From JAMLHH01 sp964653095 (GTDB lineage: Bacteria; Bacteroidota; Bacteroidia; Chitinophagales; JADIYW01): a stretch of 64,000 nt of DNA. The translations under genes were made by a program, and so were the position numbers. Below the pieces are notes generated by a model. That model was given only the letters and a program-made list of their open reading frames with translations. It was not told where the DNA came from and ran no database searches. Positions 1 to 7,980 of the stretch are shown piece by piece (the first letter of the stretch is position 1; every line of letters starts with the position of its first letter). The stretch is from contig CAZZEH010000016.1 in the NCBI GenBank assembly GCA_964653095.1, forward strand, positions 10,532 to 74,531. The letters are read 5' to 3'.

Positions 1-363
1 TGTATGCAGTAATCTACCCTGAATATCAAGAAGTTGAAGCGACAGCTTTTCACTGTTATAATCTTTTATTTGCAGGATCAAATGATTAGAAGTTGGATTA
101 GGGAAAACCGATAATGAAATATTCAGGAGGCTTTCTTTGATTCCGACCGGTATTATTTCATATCCATGCTGTACTCCCTGAGTGACTGTTCCGCTATGGT
201 CTGAATGGGCAGTATAGACAATCTGTCCGACAGAATAAGCTGCTGTACCTCCAATTCCGGAAGCGTCACCACCGGCTGCATTTAAAGATTGTTGGGAATA
301 GATAGTCTCTGTTACGAACAGTGCGGAGATGAGCAGTATTAGTGATTTTGTTTTATTTTTCAT
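1..363 (-). CDS. Partial secreted protein with T9SS sorting domain
   Basis: The reading frame is open from the ATG at 363 to the window edge (121 codons), so the C-terminus is missing. It has a signal peptide (hydrophobic LILLISALFV, cut after IYS), a short Gly/Ala-rich middle containing AYSVGQIVYTAHS, and the beginning of a type A T9SS sorting domain (VFPNPTSN, LLDIQGRL). It is a close paralogue of the protein at 22235-22711; the DNA of the second half is nearly identical. The family role is unknown; export by the type IX system is inferred from the sorting domain. It had no hit among the longer frames because it runs off the edge. Confidence 0.85.
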   Translation of the reverse strand, partial: MKNKTKSLILLISALFVTETIYSQQSLNAAGGDASGIGGTAAYSVGQIVYTAHSDHSGTVTQGVQHGYEIIPVGIKESLLNISLSVFPNPTSNHLILQIKDYNSEKLSLQLLDIQGRLLHT

Positions 364-1075
364 CTCATATTTGTTTTTAGGGTTAATAATGTATTGGGTG
401 ATTATAGATCGCGTAATAATTGTTGGTACACGTATAATTTCTTTCATTGAAAATCCACGAAGTGATCTTTTAAATTTGATTTTCAACTTTTAAAAACACT
501 GCTAACGCCTGATTCACTTGGCAAAAGTGGCACTTTTAGTACTCCTGTTAGCCTTCGGGATTCAATCGAAAGCAGCCATTCGAATTTACACAAAATTTTT
601 AATAAAAGCCGTTTTTCATCAAATCCTCTCTTGCCTGTTTCAATTTTACTCAAGTTTGCAGAATCAAGTTTGAGTAATACCGCAAGTTTTTTGTTAGACT
701 TTTTTGAGTGTAGGAAAAATTTATTTTTTGGTTTTGGCGATTGGGAAACCAAATGTGCTTGAATGTGCGATATTTTAGAGGTTATTGCCTATAACTCACT
801 AAAAGTACCGCAATACACTGCTTTTAGGCTGTATTACGCTACTTAAAGTTCACTCTTTATAAGAATATACAGATACTATTTTAAAAGTCACCCAACTCAC
901 TTTCCACACACCTGCACCTTCCGAAAAATGTTTTGCTGCCCTTTTTGAAGCTCTTCATAAATCCAACCAACTATCCGGAGTTCTTAAACTGACCGACCAA
1001 GTTGTCTACTAAAATTTCTTTTGGGTTTACAGACCTATTGGAAGACAACCCTCAAGACAAAGAGACTTTTAATTC
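364..1075. other. Gene-poor stretch with decayed coding fragments
   Basis: No intact gene is visible. It holds the HTH remnant described separately and, on the plus strand at 863-1012, an open frame without a start codon that reads like coding sequence (…FAALFEALHKSNQLSGVLKL…) and ends in TAA. I do not recognise its family. The stretch looks like the debris of lost genes between the partial T9SS substrate and the metal locus. Confidence 0.4.
483..752 (-). pseudogene. Remnant of an XRE-type helix-turn-helix regulator
   Basis: Residues about 22-50 of this 89-codon frame (KLAVLLKLDSANLSKIETGK) match the second half of an XRE helix-turn-helix: recognition helix, then the SKIETGKR turn seen in many Bacteroidota regulators. 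The sequence before it (poly-Lys, MVSQSPKPKNK) and after it (CKFEWLLSIES) does not continue the fold, so the frame has probably shifted on both sides. I infer a broken regulator; a genuine short protein is possible but less likely. Confidence 0.45.
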
Positions 1076-2527
1076 CTAAAGATTAAATCTAAAGTCTTCT
1101 CTACTGATAGGATATTCTTCGGGATGCTGCACAAACTTATGCTTGCAGTGCTCACTACAAAATCCAACAATATCATTTTTGTACAGAGTGGTATCTCCAA
1201 GACTTTTTCCTGTCAGGTGCATACCGCAAACAGGGTCAATACCAGAAATCAGTTTCGCTAAAGGCAATTCTACCGCCTGATTTATTTTTGTTGACTCACG
1301 GGCTTCGTTCTGTATCTCTTCACTCTTTACTGCCCGATAAAAGATTTGGTTGTCATCTTTCCACGCTACTATAAAATCATTATCGTTCAGAGTCTGTACG
1401 ACAGGGTGTGATGCTTTGACCTGCGGTTGAGTAATTTCTTTCTCGTAGAAAAGCTCATCTTCAATCTTGTTGACGATAATCTTTCTGTAAGCTGAGTCAC
1501 CTACCGTGTATAGACAATCATAAGCTGTAACAGGAGTACCGTTGCCCAATATATCTAATTGTATGAATTTGCCGTAGCTGTTAATATTTCGCTTGTCGGT
1601 CATTTTCCCTTCGGCATCAATTTCCGCATAATAAACACCGCTCATTATTCCGCCTGAAAACCAGGCTACATAGGTTTTGTCTCCCTTAACTTTTACGGAT
1701 GGTCCGTTATGAGGGCAGCCGCTGACTTCCCAAAAATCATCGCTGAAAGGGTCCGGTTTACTGAAACTTTCTCCGTTGTCGAAAGAGGTAATCAGCGTAA
1801 TATCTCTGATATCCCCCGGAATCAGGTCTCTGTAAACAATACTGATATGACCATTACTTCCGCCGCTGATAGCCGTACGGCAACACTGGCAGGCTTCATT
1901 TTCGACTATTATAGGTTCTGAAAATCCCTGATCCTTTACGGTTTTGGCAAAAAGAACTGGACGACCGCCGTTGGGAGCGTCGAAATTTGTTCCGAGACAG
2001 GCTGCGGCTATCTCTCCGTCTTCCAGTCTTGTGAAACTACTGAAAGAAAAGGATAACTTATCACTTTCACCAAAAACGGACTTTGGTGAAGTCCATGATA
2101 GTCCCTGATCCGTACTGAGTACAAACCTCACATCGCCTCTGCCAAATCTGCTTCCTTCCATCGGACTATAGGTTTCGTATATCGCTACCAGACTACCGTC
2201 TCCTTTGAATACAATTTTGGGCATGCCTTCTTCATGTATGGCAGCATTGTCTTCCATAGGTATTTCTGTATTTTCTCCGAAAGTATTTTGCTTTTGATTC
2301 CACTTTGCAAAGAAAAACCTACTGTGTTCGGAGCTGTCTGTTTCTACCCAGCTCACAGCCGGAATACCTTTTTCATCAGCAGTCAGAAAAACGCAGGAGG
2401 CTTTAGTATCTGAAGCAGACAGCTGTATCGGCAAATCCGTTGGCTGTGCAGAATTTTTGCAGGCTGAGAATAAGCCCAATATGATTATCAGAACTGAATA
2501 TATAAAGGTTTGAGTTTTCATTTTCAT
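1076..2527 (-). CDS. Lipoprotein with sialidase-like propeller and C-terminal YHS metal-binding domain
   Basis: Signal peptide II with lipobox FSAC (Cys23). The body is a predicted beta-propeller with Asp-box motifs (STDQGLSW, SFDNGESF), as in the sialidase/BNR superfamily, but enzymatic activity is not shown by the sequence. Near residue 213 is a CQCC cluster, and residues about 428-475 form a YHS domain (DPVCGM … FCSEHCKHKF), a small fold that binds copper or other soft metals in known members. It lies 13 bp after the TonB receptor and is probably co-transcribed. A surface or periplasmic metal-binding role is inferred; M1 and M3 are both possible starts. Confidence 0.75.
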   Translation of the reverse strand: MKMKTQTFIYSVLIIILGLFSACKNSAQPTDLPIQLSASDTKASCVFLTADEKGIPAVSWVETDSSEHSRFFFAKWNQKQNTFGENTEIPMEDNAAIHEEGMPKIVFKGDGSLVAIYETYSPMEGSRFGRGDVRFVLSTDQGLSWTSPKSVFGESDKLSFSFSSFTRLEDGEIAAACLGTNFDAPNGGRPVLFAKTVKDQGFSEPIIVENEACQCCRTAISGGSNGHISIVYRDLIPGDIRDITLITSFDNGESFSKPDPFSDDFWEVSGCPHNGPSVKVKGDKTYVAWFSGGIMSGVYYAEIDAEGKMTDKRNINSYGKFIQLDILGNGTPVTAYDCLYTVGDSAYRKIIVNKIEDELFYEKEITQPQVKASHPVVQTLNDNDFIVAWKDDNQIFYRAVKSEEIQNEARESTKINQAVELPLAKLISGIDPVCGMHLTGKSLGDTTLYKNDIVGFCSEHCKHKFVQHPEEYPISREDFRFNL

Positions 2528-2540
2528 CTTAGTTTAAACG

Positions 2541-4844
2541 TTAAAATGTGTATTTAAGTTGAATGCCACCATAAGCTGTGATGCGCGGTGATGGATTGTA
2601 ATAAGGTGCCGGCCCGCCGAAGCCATTGGCATTAATGGCATTCATGGAACTGTAGGTCGTATTGGTCAGGTTATCTACTCCGGCATAAATATTTAGGTCA
2701 AAGTGTCTCCCCACTCTTTTCTGATAACCTATTTTGAGGTTGAGTACGTTGTAAGAATCATTAAAATCGGTATTGGCATCATTGAGTGGCAACCGGTCAC
2801 TGTAATAATAGGTCAATTGACCGTAAACGCCCGGACGAGTTTCAAATTCTATCCCGGCATCTATTACCCAAGGTGCTATTCCTGTCAGTTTATTTCCGTC
2901 AAAATTATTAATCACCTGATTGTCTGCATTCAAAATCTTATAATCTTCAAACTTGAAACCGGAATAAGTCAGAGCGAGATAAGGTCTTAATGAAGTGAAT
3001 GTTTTTTGGTCGGATTCTCTGAGAATTTGGTAGGACAAAGCTAATTCCACACCGCTATGTCTTGTTTTACCCGAGTTGTGATAAATTGTAATTCCCTGTC
3101 GGATATTTTGACCAATCAATTCTCCTTTCATGTTCATCAAAAACAAGGCTAAGTCATAATTAAATCGAGATTGCAGGAAATTACCTTTTGCGTTAATTTC
3201 ATAATTGATAGCTTTTTCTGCATTGAGAGAAGTGTTAATCGTTCCGTCAATATTTCTGATTTCAGAGCCGGTAGGAGGTGAAAAGCCTGTACTTACGCTT
3301 CCATGAAGAGAAAGATAATCTCCGAATGTATGACTTAATGCTACACGTGGTGAAGCTTGAGGTTTAAACTTTCGGGTACCGGTTTTGGAAGGTGTCAAAT
3401 AATCTTGGGTGAAATATTTAATACCGTTAAGACTTACCCCGAAAGTCAAACCCGTGTTTTTCCCTAAGTCCGTGGAAGATTGATAAAATACGGAGTAAAC
3501 AGTATTTTTTGAATCGGTATTACTATTGATATCACCTTCTTCTCCGTGGTTATTGACATATTGTGTTCCTTTCGAAATGGCGTGATTATATTCTGCTCCA
3601 ACAACGAATTTTGTCTTGAGAATCCTAAAGTTGGGATTGAAATCGAATTTTGTCCTGCCTCCAAAGCTTTGATAAAAGTTTCTGATATAAGCATAAGGTA
3701 GCGGGTGATTCAAATCATAGGTATAAGTGAAAATCGAGGTGGTGTTGGAGATATAATCGTTGAACCTATAATTTTGACCAATACCTATCCTCGTCCAATT
3801 CTGTTTCCTGCCGGCTTGTTTATCAAGGTTAGTAGGAGAGGCCTGTTTTGGATTTTCTTTAAACTGTTCCAAAGTCAATGCACCCGGAATTTGTGCATTT
3901 TGTGAGGTTCTGTTGGCTAAAACTGTAAAGGTTTGCTTCTTTGAAGGGAAGAATTGGAAGTTAGCGGTGACGAAATTCCTTTTATCATGAGCGTGCTCTC
4001 TGTAACCGTTGTATTTCTGCCAACCGTAAGAAACATAGCTGTTCATTTTGTCCGTACTTCTTTTATAGGATGTTCCCACTCTTATGAGTCCGTGAGAACC
4101 TGCCAAAGTAGAGATTTCTAAACTTTGTTCTTGGTAGGGCGCTCGTTCTAATTTAAAGTTAATAACACCGCCTGTACCGCCGCCATAAATACTGGATGCA
4201 GGGCCTTTCAAAATTTCGGCATGCCCGAGGTCATTGACATCAATTCCTTCTATTCTTGTGGTGCCGTCAGCTTCGGTCATAGGAATATCGTTGATATAAA
4301 TTTTGATATTTCTGATGCCGTACTGCGCGCGGACACCATTTCCTCTAATGGAAATTCTGGCTTCGGAAAGTGTACTCTGATCCATTCTCACACCCGGAAC
4401 GCTGTTAAATGCATTCTGGAGAGAAACACCACTGCCTTGCCTGAGTTCGTCACCATTCAAAAAAGCGATTCCTCCGGCAGTTTCTTGAATTCTTTTATTA
4501 CTTCCGAAACCTATGACAATAACTTCATTGAGTTGTTTGACATCCGGTGACATCAGGATGTGCATTTCATCTTGTAAAGAATGATAGGAAATGAGTTGGG
4601 TTTTATAGCCCAAAGAGGTGATTTTTAATATGCCGGTATCTTGTGCCAAATTGATTTCAAAATGACCATTTGCCCCGGTGATAGAAGATTCATTTTGATC
4701 TATAGCCTCAATAAGTGCATCGCTTACGGGTTCCTGACTTTGAATATCGGTGATATAACCTTTCAAAGTGTGAAAATCAGCTGCATCGGCGGTATAAAGC
4801 TTCAGCAGGAAAGACATTATTATTATTAATTTTAGTAACTTCAT
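2541..4844 (-). CDS. TonB-dependent outer-membrane receptor
   Basis: I start at 4844 (MKLLKLIIIMSFLLKLYTADA, a good signal peptide); an earlier in-frame ATG at 4889 would put a polar stretch before it. Length 767 residues. Order: signal peptide; carboxypeptidase-regulatory-like domain (LKGYITDIQSQEPVSDALIE); plug domain with the signature region SRISIRGNG-like ARISIRGNGVRAQYGIR; long beta-barrel ending in aromatic LKYTF. It is in the family that imports siderophore-, haem- or metal-complexes. The adjacent YHS lipoprotein and the Cys/His small protein suggest a metal, perhaps copper, as substrate; that is inference. Confidence 0.9.
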   Translation of the reverse strand: MKLLKLIIIMSFLLKLYTADAADFHTLKGYITDIQSQEPVSDALIEAIDQNESSITGANGHFEINLAQDTGILKITSLGYKTQLISYHSLQDEMHILMSPDVKQLNEVIVIGFGSNKRIQETAGGIAFLNGDELRQGSGVSLQNAFNSVPGVRMDQSTLSEARISIRGNGVRAQYGIRNIKIYINDIPMTEADGTTRIEGIDVNDLGHAEILKGPASSIYGGGTGGVINFKLERAPYQEQSLEISTLAGSHGLIRVGTSYKRSTDKMNSYVSYGWQKYNGYREHAHDKRNFVTANFQFFPSKKQTFTVLANRTSQNAQIPGALTLEQFKENPKQASPTNLDKQAGRKQNWTRIGIGQNYRFNDYISNTTSIFTYTYDLNHPLPYAYIRNFYQSFGGRTKFDFNPNFRILKTKFVVGAEYNHAISKGTQYVNNHGEEGDINSNTDSKNTVYSVFYQSSTDLGKNTGLTFGVSLNGIKYFTQDYLTPSKTGTRKFKPQASPRVALSHTFGDYLSLHGSVSTGFSPPTGSEIRNIDGTINTSLNAEKAINYEINAKGNFLQSRFNYDLALFLMNMKGELIGQNIRQGITIYHNSGKTRHSGVELALSYQILRESDQKTFTSLRPYLALTYSGFKFEDYKILNADNQVINNFDGNKLTGIAPWVIDAGIEFETRPGVYGQLTYYYSDRLPLNDANTDFNDSYNVLNLKIGYQKRVGRHFDLNIYAGVDNLTNTTYSSMNAINANGFGGPAPYYNPSPRITAYGGIQLKYTF

Positions 4845-5112
4845 GTTGTTTAAATTATGGGTGGATGGCAAGTTTGATAGGCTCAACATTGCATCTGAGA
4901 TGATATTTTGCAGGGTGTGATTTTCACCTTGATTATCTTGAAAGCTTGTATTTCAAATCTTCTAATAACCTTTGGTGTAATCCACTACATCTCAAGTTGC
5001 CGGAGAAATTCAATACTTTGTCATCCGCTTATTATAGAATAATTGACTTTTAATATAAAGTCTTTAATCCCTTCTTAGAAATAGAAAAGAAGGGCTATGC
5101 AAAACGGTATAA

Positions 5113-5484
5113 TTAAGCAATCGGTGGACGAAGAATGGAGTCCACAAATGAAGAAGTTGTGGGGAAGGTATATTCAGAATATGACGGTTTCTTACTTTCA
5201 GCCGGATATTCCTTTTCTTTTTTTAATTCTTGGTTCAAAGTCGGTGCGATATACACCATGATTTCCATTTGAGAAGCCTGATGCTGTTTTCGGTCTTCAT
5301 CTTTTTGTAATTCTTTTTCCAAATGACAAACTCCATGGCAATTCATCTGCGGTTTATCTAAATTCTCACAAAGATTTTCAGCGATGTAATCCTGATTGAC
5401 CCAAAAACCTAAATAAATAAAAACCTGACTGGACATATGTATGGTCAGCGACAGTAAAAACAGATATGGAATTAATTTTTTCAT
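5113..5484 (-). CDS. Small secreted or anchored Cys/His protein of the metal locus
   Basis: 123 residues: an N-terminal hydrophobic segment (1-28), then a conserved-looking Cys/His patch with Cys39, Cys49, His50, Cys53 and His54 (LCENLDKPQMNCHGVCHLEK), then a charged Lys/Glu-rich tail ending in SILRPPIA. Proteins with this C-x9-CxGxC-H arrangement are common in Bacteroidota beside TonB receptors, but their function is not established as far as I know. It is the first gene of the leftward group with the TonB receptor and YHS lipoprotein; the gap to the receptor is about 270 bp, so co-transcription is not certain. A metal-binding role is inferred. Confidence 0.7.
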   Translation of the reverse strand: MKKLIPYLFLLSLTIHMSSQVFIYLGFWVNQDYIAENLCENLDKPQMNCHGVCHLEKELQKDEDRKQHQASQMEIMVYIAPTLNQELKKEKEYPAESKKPSYSEYTFPTTSSFVDSILRPPIA

Positions 5485-5903
5485 ACTTTACTGCGATACA
5501 AGTTTAGACATTATTTTTCTATAATTTACTTTTCTAACCTATTAGAGAAGTAAAATCAGAAAAAGTTACAATTTATTAATCAAAAATTAAGATAAAATGC
5601 GTTTGCAGTCTGATTATGTTTTGGCAAAAGCCCTGATAAATTTTTCACTCTTGTTTTCGTCATTGCAACACCCTAAAGCAATCAAAAATATCATAATTGG
5701 GTGATAATCTATCGCCTGTGATGGATGTTGCAAAAAAGTGATGAAGGCAAGAAATGCATTGTCATCCATTTCCGCTTTCCATAGATAACCCTGACAACAG
5801 CATTACATCATAAAGTCATTGAAAGGTTTCGTCGTCTTGCTATTCTCAACCCTTAGAAATAATTTTCCCAAGCAGAAGCAGGGTATTAATTTGAAATCGG
5901 TAT
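5485..5903. other. Gap between metal locus and PAQR gene
   Basis: No full-length gene. It contains one short minus-strand coding-like frame (5614-5769, listed separately) and AT-rich sequence. I see no terminator hairpin or promoter I would defend. Confidence 0.4.
5614..5769 (-). CDS. Possible 51-residue protein or gene remnant
   Basis: An ATG at 5769 opens 51 codons (MDDNAFLAFITFLQH … FIRAFAKT) with protein-like composition: an amphipathic N-terminus, a hydrophobic segment (IMIFLIALGCC) and a charged tail. The frame is open for a few codons upstream (CCCQGYLWKAE) before a TAA, which fits the 3' end of a longer decayed gene as well as a real small protein. I do not recognise a family. Confidence 0.3.
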   Translation of the reverse strand: MDDNAFLAFITFLQHPSQAIDYHPIMIFLIALGCCNDENKSEKFIRAFAKT

Positions 5904-6533
5904 TTAGAAACTTTGATGAATAGCAAAAAAGTGAAGCACACTTCCGGTCAGCACAAACAAATGCCAAACTGCATGATTATACGGAAGTTTTTTCCACACG
6001 TAAAACACCACTCCTGCTGTATATGCAATACCGCCTGACAGGGCAAGAAAAAGGACATGATTTGGTGCCGCATGAATAAAGTCTTTCATCACGAATACCG
6101 CCATCCATCCCAATGCGAGATAACTGAACAGTGAAAAAAAGCCGAATCTGCCGGTAAAAAACAGTTTGAGTATTACCCCGACAGCGATAATCAGCCACAT
6201 AATCAGGAGAAATATCAATGCTTTATGGAAAGGCAAAAACTTTGCAATCAGAGGTGTGTACGTGCCGCCAATCAAAAAATAAATTGAAGCATGATCCCAT
6301 ATTCTCAGCATTTTTTTGACCGAAGTCCGCTCTACAAAATGGTAAGCCGTAGAAGAACTGTACACCATCAGCAGACCAAAAGCAAACACAATGACCGACC
6401 ACAGATAAGCTATATTTTCGGCAGCAAACATTTTAGAAAACAGAAGAGGCAAAAACACCAGAAAGATGACTATACCTGCCAAATGTGTCAATGCGTTGGC
6501 TATTTCATATTTTCGATTTTCTATTGCCATCAA
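5904..6533 (-). CDS. HlyIII/PAQR-family membrane protein
   Basis: 209 residues with seven predicted membrane helices. It carries the family residues: SSSTAYHF in the second helix, WDHASIYFLIGGTYTPL in the third, and NHAVWHLFVLTGSVLHF near the C-terminus; together these Ser/His/Asp/His residues form the zinc site in PAQR structures. Bacterial members are called haemolysin III but haemolysis is not generally established; hydrolase or lipid-sensing roles are discussed for the superfamily. It stands alone between the metal locus and porV. The start could be M1 or M2. Confidence 0.9.
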   Translation of the reverse strand: MMAIENRKYEIANALTHLAGIVIFLVFLPLLFSKMFAAENIAYLWSVIVFAFGLLMVYSSSTAYHFVERTSVKKMLRIWDHASIYFLIGGTYTPLIAKFLPFHKALIFLLIMWLIIAVGVILKLFFTGRFGFFSLFSYLALGWMAVFVMKDFIHAAPNHVLFLALSGGIAYTAGVVFYVWKKLPYNHAVWHLFVLTGSVLHFFAIHQSF

Positions 6534-6682
6534 AGTATATATAAAAGGGTGTCAACCATCAAGTTTAACCTCCTTATTTCTTAATGAGACAAAGCTACGC
6601 ATAATACAGTTTAAATTATTTTTGAACAGAACCACATCTGAAAAGTTGGTTTTTTATTAACCTGAAGGAGAGTTTCTCTTAA

Positions 6683-7921
6683 TTAGTACACCGGTCGTGA
6701 GTAAGGTCGTCTCACGTCTTCCAACTCTTCCTCGGTGTATTTTTTCTTACCCAGATTATCGAAGTCAAACTGTAATGTAAATCTAAATGTATTGTCCAAA
6801 GGATTTCTCTGACTGGAGGTCGGTATCAGATAAGAAAAATCAAGACCGAACACAGAATATTTCACGCTGACACCGGCAGTCATATATTTTCTGTTTCCTT
6901 TGAGTTTATGTTCATTAAAATATCCTGCTCTTACTCCAAATTGCTGATCATACCAATATTCTACACCTATCGAATACATCAGTTCCTGCATCTCCTCTTT
7001 GAATCCGCCCGGAGCATCTCCAAAAGAAGCAAACATTCCTCCAATAGATGATTTTTGTTTGTACACATAATTCCCGTTATCGTCCAATTCATCCGTTGGA
7101 GTAGGCACTAACAGTTTATTGATATCGGCATAAAAACCTATTTCGTTATAATCATTTGGGAATAGTCTGAAACCTGCTCCAATACCTAAATTTGTAGGAA
7201 TGAAATCTTTGTTTTGTGCGTCTTCGGTATAAGATATTTTAGAACCTATATTGGAAAGTGCAAGACCTGCGGAAACAACACCTCTCCTTCCTTTTTTCAG
7301 ACTGAGTTCCTGCATATAAGTTGTGGTCAAATCCACGCCGACTGCATGTCCTGCTTTTACTTCGGTACTGCTGACCTCCTGCCCTGCCGCCAGATTGGAA
7401 TAAATATACCTCACCGCAGCCCCAAGCGAAAAATGCTCCGCAAGCTTTCTGGAATATCCCGCATCCAAGGCAAGTTCTCTCGGTTTAAAATCCCCATTGA
7501 TATTTCCGAGATAATCTGTAAATGTGATATTTCCCAAACTAAAAAACCTCAATGAGGTGTGAAACGTCTGCAACTTATCTATTCTGTAATAAGCCCCTAC
7601 ATTAGCAAGAAAAATATCCGTAATGCCTAAGTTTTTAAGCCAAGGAGTATAAGACATAGTCACTCCCAACTGCTTTTCGGAAAATGCCAGTTTGGAAGCA
7701 TTATAATAGATTGCCGTAGCATCCGGAGAAGTCGCCAGTCCGACATCCCCCATTCCACCCGAACGGGCATCAGGAGTGATTCTTAGAAAAGGTACTGCCG
7801 TACTTACCGTATTTACCCCTGCCACATCATCTGATGAGTTGTTTTGAGCCTGAGCATTTGCACAGGTCAATACCAAAATCCACAGCAATACTCCTTTATT
7901 TTTCAAATTCGTCATAATCAA
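6683..7921 (-). CDS. porV: T9SS outer-membrane protein PorV (LptO)
   Basis: 412 residues with a signal peptide ending ANAQAQ and a FadL-like barrel. The N-terminal segment (VPFLRITPDARSGGMGDVG, then DATAIYYNASKLAF) is the hallmark of PorV. In the known system PorV is a 14-stranded barrel that carries folded type IX cargo from the SprA translocon to the PorU sortase and binds the cargo's C-terminal domain. It follows porU by 59 bp on the same strand, the order known in Flavobacterium, with gldJ on the other side of porU, so the locus is the conserved porV-porU-gldJ group. Confidence in function is high by motif and context. Confidence 0.95.
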   Translation of the reverse strand: MIMTNLKNKGVLLWILVLTCANAQAQNNSSDDVAGVNTVSTAVPFLRITPDARSGGMGDVGLATSPDATAIYYNASKLAFSEKQLGVTMSYTPWLKNLGITDIFLANVGAYYRIDKLQTFHTSLRFFSLGNITFTDYLGNINGDFKPRELALDAGYSRKLAEHFSLGAAVRYIYSNLAAGQEVSSTEVKAGHAVGVDLTTTYMQELSLKKGRRGVVSAGLALSNIGSKISYTEDAQNKDFIPTNLGIGAGFRLFPNDYNEIGFYADINKLLVPTPTDELDDNGNYVYKQKSSIGGMFASFGDAPGGFKEEMQELMYSIGVEYWYDQQFGVRAGYFNEHKLKGNRKYMTAGVSVKYSVFGLDFSYLIPTSSQRNPLDNTFRFTLQFDFDNLGKKKYTEEELEDVRRPYSRPVY

Positions 7922-7980
7922 TTCTTACAAGCTATATCTTAAATGCCAAGAGGCCAAAAATATTGCTTTTTTGAAATATT

